A stretch of 64,000 nucleotides of DNA, taken from Streptomyces daqingensis. GTDB taxonomy: Bacteria; Actinomycetota; Actinomycetes; Streptomycetales; Streptomycetaceae. Under the pieces are notes generated by a model. The model was not told where the DNA came from, ran no database searches, and saw only the letters and a list, made by a program, of their open reading frames with translations. Shown piece by piece: positions 19,792-28,834 of this stretch. Every line of letters starts with the position of its first letter. The first letter of the stretch is position 1. The stretch lies in assembly GCF_014645895.1 (NCBI RefSeq), contig NZ_BMMP01000003.1:39850-103849 (forward strand). The letters run 5' to 3'. A program made the translations under genes and the position numbers.

Positions 19792-20582
19792 CGCCCGTCG
19801 CCCGGTCCGAAAGCCGCCAGGGCGTCCTCGGCGCTGTTGCGCGCGTACACGTACTCGTCCGCCCACTGCGCGGCGCCCTCGAAGCCGGACTCCGCGGCGA
19901 TGCGCTCGCAGGCCGCCGCGCAGTCGAACGCGGTGCGGCGCAGGGTCACTCCGTCCCCCGGGCCGAGCAGCGCCCAGTGGGCGCCGGGCCGCCCGTAGGG
20001 CATGCCGACGCTTCCGGGGTTGACCACCAGCCGCCCGTGGGCGAGCCGTACGAACGGCATGTGGGTGTGGCCGCACACGACGGCCCGCACACCGGGGTCC
20101 ACGCCGGCCAGCACCTCCGCCCAGCGCTCCGGGCGGGAGTCGACGAGCACGGTCTCCGCGTCGTCGCGCGGAGTGGCATGGCAGAAGAGCACCGGCCCCA
20201 GCCCGTCGACCTCCAGGAGGGCGGAACGGGGCAGCCCCGCCAGCAGTTCGACGTCGGCGGGACGCAGCTGTGCGGCGGCCCAGGCGTCGACGGGCGGGGG
20301 AGCGGGCGCCTCCGCCCCGTCCGTCCCGGCTGCCGGGCCTTCCGCGGCCGGGGGCCGCCGGCTGAGCGCGACGAGCTCACGGTCCGCGTTGCCGCTGATC
20401 AGCACGGCGCGGTCGCCGAGCGCCCGCAGCATCTCCAGCGTCTCCAGCGGCTGCGGTCCGGCGAGGAGGTCGCCGGCGACGACGACGGTGCCGGCGGCCC
20501 GCACCTCGGGCTCGGCCAGTACCGCCTCCAGGGCGGGGAGGACGCCGTGGACGTCGGAGAGGACGGCGACGCGTTCAGCCAT
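19764..20582 (-). CDS. Metallophosphoesterase
   Basis: Encodes 272 residues. Calcineurin-like motifs are in order: LSDVHG (about 8-13), AGDLLAG (about 40), SGNADRE (about 63, GNxD), CHATPRDD and CGHTHMPF (about 170). It resembles YfcE/MJ0936-type phosphodiesterases with two metal ions. A Pro/Ala-rich insertion (about 75-95) is unusual. The ATG at 20582 gives the correct first strand (AERVAVLSD). The gene diverges from dnaE2. Confidence 0.88.
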   Translation of the reverse strand: MAERVAVLSDVHGVLPALEAVLAEPEVRAAGTVVVAGDLLAGPQPLETLEMLRALGDRAVLISGNADRELVALSRRPPAAEGPAAGTDGAEAPAPPPVDAWAAAQLRPADVELLAGLPRSALLEVDGLGPVLFCHATPRDDAETVLVDSRPERWAEVLAGVDPGVRAVVCGHTHMPFVRLAHGRLVVNPGSVGMPYGRPGAHWALLGPGDGVTLRRTAFDCAAACERIAAESGFEGAAQWADEYVYARNSAEDALAAFGPGDGRYPSGRPSG

Positions 20583-20838
20583 GCGGCCGATGGTGACGTA
20601 CGGGGAGGGGCGGCGGGGCGCGGTTCTGCCGAGGGCCGAGCGGAGCGGTCCCCGCCCGGCTGCCCGGTGAGCGAGGCCGAGTCCGAGCGGGTGGAGGCCG
20701 GGCGGGACGGGACGGGGCGGCCGCGCCTTGCCGCCGGGCGCCCCGTGTTCGAACGCAGGGCTCCTGTGCCGCGGTTGGGGAGCCGTCCGCGGCAGGCCCC
20801 CACCGGTGGTGAGCTGCGGAGAAGCCATCCGACACCGT

Positions 20839-20854
20839 TCGAACGCGGGTTCGA
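20839..20854. promoter_or_regulatory. SOS (LexA) box upstream of dnaE2
   Basis: TCGAAC-GCGG-GTTCGA matches the actinobacterial LexA consensus TCGAAC-N4-GTTCGA exactly. It lies 65 bases before the dnaE2 GTG. This supports DNA-damage induction of dnaE2 and the coupled polymerase gene. It could also affect the divergent metallophosphoesterase gene (start 20582), though it is farther away. Confidence 0.85.
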
Positions 20855-20918
20855 GTACTGGTCTATGGTGGAGGGCATTCGGCAAGCAGGGATGCGAGTG
20901 CGGTGGGAGGTGCGTGCG

Positions 20919-23900
20919 GTGCCTGGATTCGTGCATCTCCATGTCGCCTCCGGCTTCTCCCTGCGGTACGGGGCGTCGCATCCCGAGACGCTGGCCGACC
21001 GTGCCCGCGAGCGCGGAATGGACGCGGTCGCGCTCACCGACCGCGACACCCTCGCCGGAGCGGTGCGCTTCGCGCGGGCGAGCGCGAACGCCGGGGTGCG
21101 CCCCGTCTACGGGGCGGACCTGGCCGTCGCGGAGCGCCCGGAGCGCACGAGCGCGGTACGCCGCCGCCGTACGCCGGTCCGGGGCGGTGCCTTCATCGAC
21201 GAATCGGCACAGCGGGTCGTCTTCCTCGCGGCCCGCGGCGGCACCGGATGGGACGGGCTGTGCCGGCTGGTGAGCGCGGCGCACGCCGGCGGAGGCGAGC
21301 GGCCCCAGCTGGAGTGGGACGACCTGGCGGCCCTGGGCGGTGCTTACGGCGGAGCGCTGACCGTACTGCTCGGGCCCGAGTCCGACGTGGGGCGCGCGCT
21401 CGCCTCCGGGCGCCCCGACAAGGCGGCGCGGCTGCTGTCCGGCTGGCGGGAGATCTTCGGCACGGCGCTGCGGCTGGAGGTCGCGGGGTGCGTACCGCTG
21501 CGGGAGTCCGCGCGGATGCTGGGGCTCGCCGCCGAGCAGGGCGTCAGGCCCGTACTGACCAACGCGGTGCGCTACGCCGACCCCAGCCAGGGCCCGGTCG
21601 CGGACGTCCTGGACGCCGCGCGGCGCCTGGTGCCCGTCGACCCGCGGAAGGGGCTGGACAGCGGCGAGCGGTGGCTGAAGGGGCCGGAGGCCATGGAGGC
21701 GGTCGCGCTGCGCGTCGCGGAGGCGGCGGGCTACCGGAGCGACACCGCGCACCGGCTGCTGGCGCTGACCGAGGAGGCCGCCGAGGACTGCCGCGTCGAC
21801 CCCGAGTACGACATCGGCATCGGCCGGGTCCACTTCCCCGAGCCGTGGCTCGTGGGCGCGGGCAGGGGCGGCGGGCGCGGGCGTCCCGGCCCGGGCGGGC
21901 CCGCCGCGACGCGGGGGAGGACCGCGGAGCGTGTGCTGCGTTCGCGCTGCGCCGCGGGGATGGTCGCGCGGAGGTACGAGTCCCAGCGGAAGCGCTGGGA
22001 GCGGCTCGAACACGAGCTGCGGATCATCGAGGGACTCGGCTTCTCCTCCTACTTCCTGACCGTCGCGCAGGTCGTGCAGGACGTGCGGGCGATGGGCGTG
22101 CGGGTCGCGGCGCGCGGCTCGGGGGCGGGGTCCCTGGTCAACCACCTGCTGGGCATCGCACACGCCGACCCCCTCGAACACGACCTGCTCATGGAACGGT
22201 TCCTCTCACCGCGCAGGGCGGCCCTCCCGGACATCGACATCGACGTGGAGTCCGCACGGCGGCTGGAGGTCTACCGCGCCATCTTCGACCGCTTCGGCGA
22301 GGAGCGCGTCGCCGCCGTCGCCATGCCCGAGACCTACCGGGTGCGGCACGCCATCCGCGACGTGGGCGCCGCGCTGAGCATGGACCCCGCCGAGACCGAC
22401 CGGCTGGCGAAGGCGTTCCCGCACATCCGGGCGCGGGACGCGCGCGCCGCGCTCGGCGAGCTTCCGGAACTGCGCGGCGTGGACGTCGAACGGTACGGCC
22501 CCCGCTTCTGGGACCTGGTCGAGTCGCTGGACGCTCTGCCCCGCGGGGTCGCCATGCACCCGTGCGGGGTGCTGCTCTCGGACTCCTCGCTCCGCGCCCG
22601 TACGCCGGTGGTGCCCACCAGCGGCGAGATCCCCCTCGGCCCTCCGGGCGAGGGCGGGGCCCCCATCCCCATGTCGCAGTTCGACAAGGACGACGTGGAG
22701 GAGCTGGGGCTGCTCAAGCTGGACGTGCTGGGGGTGCGGATGCAGTCCGCGATGGCGCACGCCGTCGCCGAGATCGAGCGGGCGGCGGGCGAGAGGGTCG
22801 AGCTGGAGAAGGTGCCGGAGGGCGATCCGGAGACGTACGCGCTCATCCGGTCCGCGGAGACCCTCGGCTGCTTCCAGATCGAGTCGCCGGGCCAGCGTGA
22901 CCTGGTCGGGAGGCTGCAGCCGGAGAGTTTCCACCATCTCGTCGTCGACATCTCGCTGTTCAGGCCGGGGCCGGTCGTCGCCGACATGGTGCGGCCCTTC
23001 ATCGAGGCCCGGCACGGACGGCGGCCCCCGGACTACCCGCACCCGGACCTGGAGCCGGCGCTGAGCGAGACGTACGGCGTCGTGGTCTTCCACGAGCAGG
23101 TCATCGAGATCATCTCGGTCATGACCGGGTGCGGCCGGGCGATGGCCGACGAGGCGCGGCGTGCGCTCTCGGACGAGGTGCGGCAGGGGAGGGTGCGCGC
23201 CTGGTTCCGGCAGGAGGCATCCCGGCGCGGGTACGCGGACGAGGCGGTCCGGCGGACCTGGGAGATCGTGGAGGCGTTCGGGTCCTACGGCTTCTGCAAG
23301 GCGCACGCCGTCGCGTTCGCCGTGCCCACCTACCAGTCGGCGTGGCTGAAGGCCCATCATCCCGCCGCCTTCTACGCGGGTGTACTGGAGCACGATCCCG
23401 GGATGTATCCGAAGCGGCTGCTGCTGGCGGACGCGCGGCGACGCGGGGTGCGGGTGCTGCCCCTGGACGTGAACCGGTCCTCGGCCGCTTATCGCATCGA
23501 ACTGGTGTCTGATTCAAAGGGGGTTGAGGCCCCGTCGGGTACACCGTCGGGTACGCCGGAGTCCCCGGCCGCACCGGCCGCGCAGGACGGTCCTGAGGGC
23601 TCCTCCGCCTCCGCCGGCCGGTGGGGCGTACGCCTCGCCCTCGCCGAGGTGCAGGGCATCAGCGAAGCGGACGCGGAGCGGATCGAGGCCGGCCAGCCCT
23701 ACGACTCGCTGGCCGATCTGTGGCGCCGGGCCCGTCCGCCCCGCCCCGTCGCCGAGAAGCTCGCCCAGGTGGGCGCGCTGGACGCGTTCGCACCCGACGG
23801 CAACCGGCGCGACCTGCTGCTGCACATCGCCGAACTCCACCGCGGCCGGCGCGCCGCCTCCGGCGCGCGCGAAGGGCAGCTGGCGCTGGGCGAGGCCGCG

Positions 23901-24587
23901 GTGCCCGAGCCGGCCGGGCTGCCCGACCTCGACGCGGGTGAACGGCTGGGAGCGGAACTCGGCGTCCTCGGCATGGACACCTCGCGGCACCTCATGGACG
24001 ACCACACCGCGTTCCTGCGGGAGCTGGGCGCGTACTCGGCGCGGGGGCTGCGGTCCGCCCGGCACGGCGAGACGGTCCTTGTCGCCGGGGCCAAGGCCGC
24101 CACCCAGACCCCGCCGATCCGCTCCGGACGGCGTGTCATCTTCAGCACCCTCGACGACGGCACGGGCCTGGTCGACCTCGCGTTCTTCGACGACGCCCAC
24201 GCGGCCTGCGCCCACACCGTCTTCCACTCCTGGCTGCTGCTGGTGCGCGGGGTGGTCCAGCGGCGCGGGCCGCGCAGTCTCAGCGTGGTCGGCTCGGCGG
24301 CGTGGGACCTGTCGGAACTGGTCGAGCTGCGGCGCACCGGCGGCCTGGACGCGGTCGCCGCGCGCCTGGCCGAGGCCCCGAAGGGTCCGGGCACCGGCGA
24401 CGGCCAGGAGCCGGCACGGGACGCGGAACGGGAGACCGGAGAGGCGGGGAAGCCCGGGCGCACGATCCAGGTCGCCCATGGCTACGAGATGCACCCATGG
24501 GCCGACCTGCGCCCCCCGGGTGACGCCGCCGACTCCCCGAGGGCCCTGCGCAAGCTCTGGCACTCCAGTCCGGGGAGCGCGGGATGA
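20919..24587 (+). CDS. dnaE2: Error-prone DNA polymerase III alpha (DnaE2)
   Basis: Encodes 1222 residues. The PHP domain starts at once (HLHVASGFSLRYG). The C-family palm has the metal-binding pair PDIDIDVES (about 437-445) and the third Asp in LKLDVLG (about 599). A helix-hairpin-helix region and a C-terminal OB fold (VLVAGAKAATQTPP...FSTLDDGTGLVDLAFF) follow. I chose the GTG at 20919 because GGGAGG lies 9 bases upstream and the PHP domain follows directly. It mediates damage-induced translesion synthesis. The stop overlaps the next ATG (ATGA). Confidence 0.93.
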   Translation: MPGFVHLHVASGFSLRYGASHPETLADRARERGMDAVALTDRDTLAGAVRFARASANAGVRPVYGADLAVAERPERTSAVRRRRTPVRGGAFIDESAQRVVFLAARGGTGWDGLCRLVSAAHAGGGERPQLEWDDLAALGGAYGGALTVLLGPESDVGRALASGRPDKAARLLSGWREIFGTALRLEVAGCVPLRESARMLGLAAEQGVRPVLTNAVRYADPSQGPVADVLDAARRLVPVDPRKGLDSGERWLKGPEAMEAVALRVAEAAGYRSDTAHRLLALTEEAAEDCRVDPEYDIGIGRVHFPEPWLVGAGRGGGRGRPGPGGPAATRGRTAERVLRSRCAAGMVARRYESQRKRWERLEHELRIIEGLGFSSYFLTVAQVVQDVRAMGVRVAARGSGAGSLVNHLLGIAHADPLEHDLLMERFLSPRRAALPDIDIDVESARRLEVYRAIFDRFGEERVAAVAMPETYRVRHAIRDVGAALSMDPAETDRLAKAFPHIRARDARAALGELPELRGVDVERYGPRFWDLVESLDALPRGVAMHPCGVLLSDSSLRARTPVVPTSGEIPLGPPGEGGAPIPMSQFDKDDVEELGLLKLDVLGVRMQSAMAHAVAEIERAAGERVELEKVPEGDPETYALIRSAETLGCFQIESPGQRDLVGRLQPESFHHLVVDISLFRPGPVVADMVRPFIEARHGRRPPDYPHPDLEPALSETYGVVVFHEQVIEIISVMTGCGRAMADEARRALSDEVRQGRVRAWFRQEASRRGYADEAVRRTWEIVEAFGSYGFCKAHAVAFAVPTYQSAWLKAHHPAAFYAGVLEHDPGMYPKRLLLADARRRGVRVLPLDVNRSSAAYRIELVSDSKGVEAPSGTPSGTPESPAAPAAQDGPEGSSASAGRWGVRLALAEVQGISEADAERIEAGQPYDSLADLWRRARPPRPVAEKLAQVGALDAFAPDGNRRDLLLHIAELHRGRRAASGAREGQLALGEAAVPEPAGLPDLDAGERLGAELGVLGMDTSRHLMDDHTAFLRELGAYSARGLRSARHGETVLVAGAKAATQTPPIRSGRRVIFSTLDDGTGLVDLAFFDDAHAACAHTVFHSWLLLVRGVVQRRGPRSLSVVGSAAWDLSELVELRRTGGLDAVAARLAEAPKGPGTGDGQEPARDAERETGEAGKPGRTIQVAHGYEMHPWADLRPPGDAADSPRALRKLWHSSPGSAG

Positions 24588-25657
24588 GCGGGCAGAACGA
24601 GCGGCCGGACGAACGGCTCCACGTGCTGTACGTGCACTTCGCGGACGCCGGGAACCGCCCGGATGCCGGGAACCGCCCGGACGGCGGCCCGCCGTACGGA
24701 GAAGGCGCGGGCCTCGGCGCGGAGTTCCCCGAACTCCTCGGTCTCCTTTCCGACTTCACCCCCGTCGTGCAGGCGCTGCCGCCCGACGCGGCGCTCGCCG
24801 ACGTACGGGGCGCACTGCGCTACTTCGACCGCGACGCACCCGCGCTGGCCCGCCTCCTCCGTGTCCGCGCGCTGGCCCTCCACGCCACCGACTGCACCGT
24901 CGGCGTCGCCGTCAACCCGCTCCTCGCGCGGATGGCGGCGCAGTCGGGCCCGCCGGGCACCGTCCGGGTGGTGCGGCCCGGGGAGGCCGCCGGGTTCCTC
25001 GCGGGCCGGCCCGTCGCCGCCCTGCACGGCATCGGCCCGTCGACCGCCCGGACCCTCTGCGCGTACGGGCTGGACACCGTCGGGCGGGTCGCCGAGGCGG
25101 AACCCGCCACCCTGCAGCGGATACTCGGCGCCAAGACCGGGCGCCGCCTCCACGAGCGCGCCCGGGGCATCGATCCGTCGTCCGTGGTCCCCAGCGCCCC
25201 CGCGCGTTCCGTCGCTTCGGAGTACCGGTTCGACCTGGACGAACTCGACGCCTCCGGCCGCCGCCGCGCGCTGCTCACCCTCGCCGACGAGCTGGGCTTC
25301 CGCATGCGTGCGGAGGGGCAGGCCGCCCGTGCGCTGAGCCTCACCGTCCGCTATGCCGACCGGTCCACCACCACCCGCACCCGCACGCTCGTCGAACCGA
25401 CCGCGCACACACCGGCGTTGACCGCCGTCGCCTACGCCCTGCACGACGCTCTCGGGCTGCAGCGGGCCCGGGTGCGGGCGGTCTCCCTGCGGGCCGGGGA
25501 GCTGACACCGGCCGAACTCGCCCCCCGGCAGCTCTCCCTGGACCCCCGCGAGGAGAAGGCCCGGCGTGCCGAGGCCGCCGCGGACCGGGCCCGTCAGCGC
25601 TTCGGTGCGTCGGCGGTCCATCCCGCGGGGCTCGCCGACAGCCCCGACGCAGCCTGA
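24584..25657 (+). CDS. Degenerate Y-family polymerase, ImuB-like partner of DnaE2
   Basis: Encodes 357 residues. The palm-distal Y-family features are clear: the HhH segment PVAALHGIGPSTARTLCAYGLDTVGRVAEA (as in DinB), then a little-finger-like C-terminal half. The N-terminal catalytic motif (DxDxFFA) is replaced by VLYVHFADAGN plus a duplicated DAGNRP unit, and no SxDE motif is visible around LPPDAALADVRG. It therefore looks catalytically dead, like ImuB, which recruits DnaE2 to the sliding clamp. Translation is coupled to dnaE2. A beta-clamp motif may be QLSLDP near the C-terminus. Confidence 0.82.
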   Translation: MSGQNERPDERLHVLYVHFADAGNRPDAGNRPDGGPPYGEGAGLGAEFPELLGLLSDFTPVVQALPPDAALADVRGALRYFDRDAPALARLLRVRALALHATDCTVGVAVNPLLARMAAQSGPPGTVRVVRPGEAAGFLAGRPVAALHGIGPSTARTLCAYGLDTVGRVAEAEPATLQRILGAKTGRRLHERARGIDPSSVVPSAPARSVASEYRFDLDELDASGRRRALLTLADELGFRMRAEGQAARALSLTVRYADRSTTTRTRTLVEPTAHTPALTAVAYALHDALGLQRARVRAVSLRAGELTPAELAPRQLSLDPREEKARRAEAAADRARQRFGASAVHPAGLADSPDAA

Positions 25658-25937
25658 GCGGCCGCCCCGCGCGCCGGACTTCAGCCGATGTCCGGTGCCG
25701 TCCCGTACAGCCGGTTCACCCGTAGGCGGATGACGAGGCGGCGTTCGGCCACGAGCTCCTCGAAGGAGGCGAGTTCGTCCGCCGGCCTCGCCGACTCCGG
25801 TACGAGCGCGAGCAGTTCGCGTCCGACCGCGTCCCCGGGCGCCGTCGTGACCTCTGAGAGCTCCGCCTCGCGGACGGTACCGGAGCAAGCCGCGGGCAGC
25901 CCGCCGCCGATCGCCCGCGTACGGCCGGACTCCCGGG
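25658..25937. other. 280-base gap with a possible gene remnant (minus strand)
   Basis: On the minus strand, a frame ending at 25681 reads like coding sequence over its last 55 or so codons (ESARPADELASFEELVAERR, then LVIRLRVNRLYG). However, no ATG, GTG or TTG start with a ribosome site lies between the SpoU gene stop (25938) and this part. It may be a decayed gene end, or be read through from a rare CTG start. I do not recognise the family. Confidence 0.35.
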
Positions 25938-26774
25938 TCAGCTCCGCCCGGCGGCGCGCGCCGCGGCGATGCGCTGGCGGGAGACCTCGTAGAGCACGGC
26001 GGTGGCCGCGCCGGCGGCATTCAGCGAACTGGCCGACCCCGCCATCGGGATGCGCACCGTGCGGTCGCACAGCTCGCGCCAGGCCGCGCTGAGCCCCTTG
26101 GTCTCGTTCCCGACCAGCAGCAGTACGGGCCCCGTGAGATCCGTGTCGAAGAGCTCGGCCTCGCCGTCCTCGTCCGTGCCGACCACCGTGATCCCCAGCC
26201 CGTGCTCCCGCCTCTCCTCCAGCCACCGCAGGACCTCGCGGTGGCTGGGAACGCGGACGGCGGGCAGCGCGAAGAGCGAACCGGTGCTCGCGCGCACCGA
26301 CTTGGGGTCGTAGACGTCGGCCGCATGGCCCGTGACGATCAGTCCGTGCGCACCGAAGGCGTCGGCGGAGCGGATGACCGTCCCGATGTTCCCCGGGCCG
26401 GTGGGCCGGTCGAACAGCACGCCCAGGAAGTCGCCGCCCGCCTCGATGCGGGAGAGGTCGTCGGGGGGCATCTCCATCGCTGCGACGACCTCGGGAGCCG
26501 ACTCGTTCTTCTCGCCCAGCTCGGCGAGGAGGCGGGGGTCCATCGCCACGCGCTCCGCACTGACGTCGCGCAGCAGCTCCTCGGCCCAGCGTGACAGCGG
26601 GCGCTCGGTCGAGTGGATCAACGTCCGTACGGGCCAGCCCTGCCGGACGGCGACGCTGATGGGCCGTACGCCCTGGACGAGGAACTCACCTGCCCTCTGG
26701 CGCTTGTTCCTGTTGCTCAGCAGCGACTGCCACTGCTGGAAACGGGCGTTGCGGGAGGTGATCCGCTGAACCAC
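25938..26774 (-). CDS. SpoU/TrmH-family RNA methyltransferase
   Basis: Encodes 278 residues. It methylates the 2'-O of a ribose in rRNA or tRNA using S-adenosylmethionine. An N-terminal substrate-binding domain (about 1-100) has a basic start (QSLLSNRNKRQRAGEFLVQG). The knotted SPOUT domain has the three family motifs: NIGTVIRSADAFG (about 125), LLVGNETKGLS (about 215) and IPMAGSASSLNAAGAATAVL (about 245). The target nucleotide cannot be read from sequence alone. Confidence 0.9.
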   Translation of the reverse strand: MVQRITSRNARFQQWQSLLSNRNKRQRAGEFLVQGVRPISVAVRQGWPVRTLIHSTERPLSRWAEELLRDVSAERVAMDPRLLAELGEKNESAPEVVAAMEMPPDDLSRIEAGGDFLGVLFDRPTGPGNIGTVIRSADAFGAHGLIVTGHAADVYDPKSVRASTGSLFALPAVRVPSHREVLRWLEERREHGLGITVVGTDEDGEAELFDTDLTGPVLLLVGNETKGLSAAWRELCDRTVRIPMAGSASSLNAAGAATAVLYEVSRQRIAAARAAGRS

Positions 26775-26914
26775 GCGTGTCCTTCCGCTCCTGGTCGGCC
26801 GGTGGATGGGTGCCGCGGAAGCCTACACGGACCCGGGGCCGTCACTGAATCTTCACAAGCAGCCCTATGGCCCTGCCAAGTTACCGCTACGTAAATTGAC
26901 GGTGCTTCGGCAAT

Positions 26915-26928
26915 GTGACTCAGGTCAC
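26915..26928. promoter_or_regulatory. Inverted repeat upstream of the lipase gene
   Basis: GTGAC-TCAG-GTCAC is an inverted repeat 84 bases before the lipase ATG. A second small one, TTAC-CGCTAC-GTAA, lies at 26881-26894. Both sit in the divergent region between the SpoU methyltransferase and lipase genes. They are candidate operators, with the regulator unknown. Confidence 0.45.
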
Positions 26929-27011
26929 CCCCCGTGGCCCCCATGCAACCGCCAGTAACCCCACGCCCCCCACCACGAGGCCACGCCCCCTCACCCCCAC
27001 GAGGAGACGGC

Positions 27012-27968
27012 ATGAAGCTGTCCTGGAAACACGCCCGCACACCCGCCGCCGCCGCGGTGGTCGCCCTCGCTGTCGCCCTGCCCGTCACTTCGGCGGGTGC
27101 CACGGCGGCGGAGCCCTCCGCCCCCGCTCCCACAGCCAAGACAGCGAAGAAGGACGCCGCCGAGAAGGCAGCCGCGAAGAAGAACGCCGCCAAGAAGGAC
27201 GCCGCGGCGAAGGTGGCGGGCGGCGGCTGGAACGACTACGACTGCAAGCCCTCCAAGGAACACCCCCGGCCCGTCGTCCTCGTCCACGGCACCGGAGGCA
27301 ACGCCGTCGACAACTGGCTGGGTCTCGCCCCGTACTTGAAGAACCGCGGCTACTGCGTCTTCTCCCTCGACTACGGCAAGTACAACGGCATTCCGCTGAT
27401 CTACGGCCTCGGCCCGATAGAGAAGTCGGCCGAGCAACTGGCCGCGTTCGTCGAGAAGGTGCGCGGTGCGACCGGTACCGGCAAGGTCGACATCGTGGGC
27501 CACTCGCAGGGCGGCATGATGCCCCGCTACTACCTGAAGTTCCTCGACGGCGCCGACAAGGTGAACGCCCTGGTCGGTATCGCCCCGAGCAACCACGGAA
27601 CGACGCTGAACGGGCTCACGAAACTGGTCGACCTCATCCCGCCGGTGGGGGACGCGATCGAGGACCTCGGCCCCTCGCTGATGCAGCAGAAGGAGGGCTC
27701 GGACTTCATCAAGCGCCTCAACGAGGGCGGGGACACCGTGCCCGGCGTGAAGTACACGGTGATCGCCACGAAGTACGACGAGGTCGTCACGCCCTACAAG
27801 ACGCAGTTCCTCGAGGGGCCGGACGTCAAGAACGTCGTGGTGCAGGACCTCTGCCCGGCCGACATCTCCGAGCACCTCATGATCGCGCTGACCGACAGGG
27901 TGGCCTGGCACGAGACGGCCAACGCCCTCGACCCGGAGAACGCCACCGAGACGACCTGCCTCTCCTAG
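27012..27968 (+). CDS. Secreted lipase (alpha/beta hydrolase)
   Basis: Encodes 318 residues. A signal peptide of about 34 residues (KHARTPAAAAVVALAVALP) is followed by a Lys/Ala-rich stretch of about 35 residues (KKDAAEKAAAKKNAAKKDAA) and the catalytic domain. The oxyanion region is VLVHGTGGNAVDNW. The nucleophile elbow is GHSQGG (about 163). Catalytic Asp and His candidates are in ATKYDEVVTP and SEHLMIALTD. It resembles Streptomyces class 2 lipases that hydrolyse esters outside the cell. GAGGAG precedes the ATG. Three or more Cys suggest disulfides. Confidence 0.9.
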   Translation: MKLSWKHARTPAAAAVVALAVALPVTSAGATAAEPSAPAPTAKTAKKDAAEKAAAKKNAAKKDAAAKVAGGGWNDYDCKPSKEHPRPVVLVHGTGGNAVDNWLGLAPYLKNRGYCVFSLDYGKYNGIPLIYGLGPIEKSAEQLAAFVEKVRGATGTGKVDIVGHSQGGMMPRYYLKFLDGADKVNALVGIAPSNHGTTLNGLTKLVDLIPPVGDAIEDLGPSLMQQKEGSDFIKRLNEGGDTVPGVKYTVIATKYDEVVTPYKTQFLEGPDVKNVVVQDLCPADISEHLMIALTDRVAWHETANALDPENATETTCLS

Positions 27969-28001
27969 AAACCGCTTCGGCTCTGAAACCGCTTCGGCTC
28001 T
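27968..28001 (+). repeat. Perfect 17-bp tandem repeat after the lipase gene
   Basis: GAAACCGCTTCGGCTCT occurs twice in a row, beginning at the last base of the lipase stop codon. Each unit holds an AGCCGAAGCGG-like half, so a small hairpin is possible. It may be part of a terminator or a recent slippage duplication. Confidence 0.75.
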
Positions 28002-28115
28002 CCGCAGGCCCCGGCGTCCGCCAGGATCCGCTCCCGGCGGGCGCCGGGGCCGTCCGCGTACGGAATCGGACGGCGCCTTTCGCCTGCCGGGGCGGAGCAC
28101 CGAGCGGGAGAAGGG

Positions 28116-28760
28116 CTACCCCTCGTACAGCCTCTCGGCGTACGAGGGGCCGTAGTGCTCCTCCAGTACCGCCAGCGGCTCGTCCGGCCTCTCCAGCGCC
28201 TTCGAGATCCGGGCTCTGCCCGGAAGGGCGTCCGGCCGCCAGGTTCCCGGGTCCCATGTGGAGGAGCGCAGGAAGGCCTTGGAGCAGTGGTGGAAGATCT
28301 CTTCGATCTCCACCACGAGCGCCACGGCGGGCCGGTGGCCCCTGACCGTCATGGAGTCCAGGAACGGCGCCTCGCGCACGATGCGCGCCCTTCCGTTGAT
28401 CCGCAGGGTGTCACCGCGCCCCGGCAGCAGGTGGACGAGGCCCACGTGCGGATTGACGAGGATGTTCCTGAACCCGTCGAGCCGCTTGTTGCCGGGCCGG
28501 TCGGGGATGGCGACCGTGCGGTCGTCGAGCACCTTCACGAAACCGGGCGGATCGCCCTTCGGGGAGACGTCGCACGTGCCGTCGCTCCCCGAAGTGGCGA
28601 TCAGGCACAGCGGCGAGTGTGCGAGCCACTCACGGTCGACCGCGTGCAGCGAGGTCCGTGCCTTCTGCGCGGCGTAGGGGGCCGGAGAGCCCAGCAGTTC
28701 GACCAGTTCGGCCTCAGAGGTGACTTCCCGCACCGGCGTGGCCGGCCCCAGCGGCTCCAT
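28116..28760 (-). CDS. PPOX-family FMN-binding protein
   Basis: Encodes 214 residues. The split beta-barrel flavin-binding family is shown by SPLCLIATSGSDGTCDVSPKGD (about 55-76), VAIPDRPGNKRLDGFRNILVNP (about 88-109) and LRINGRARIVRE (about 125). These match the pyridoxamine-phosphate-oxidase-like group that uses FMN or F420 (MSMEG_1061 type). Its substrate is unknown. The ATG at 28760 follows GGGGGAC; an upstream extension of the frame looks non-coding. Confidence 0.86.
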   Translation of the reverse strand: MEPLGPATPVREVTSEAELVELLGSPAPYAAQKARTSLHAVDREWLAHSPLCLIATSGSDGTCDVSPKGDPPGFVKVLDDRTVAIPDRPGNKRLDGFRNILVNPHVGLVHLLPGRGDTLRINGRARIVREAPFLDSMTVRGHRPAVALVVEIEEIFHHCSKAFLRSSTWDPGTWRPDALPGRARISKALERPDEPLAVLEEHYGPSYAERLYEG

Positions 28761-28834
28761 CCGGCGTCCCCCGTCCCGTAGACCGCGTACGAATCCCGTA
28801 CGCCCGGTTCGTACTCGCACTTTACGAGCACGGG

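Noticed and set aside
19764..22181. An 805-codon minus-strand frame over the first third of dnaE2
   Set aside because: Only its last 272 codons are a real gene (metallophosphoesterase); the rest is antisense to dnaE2.
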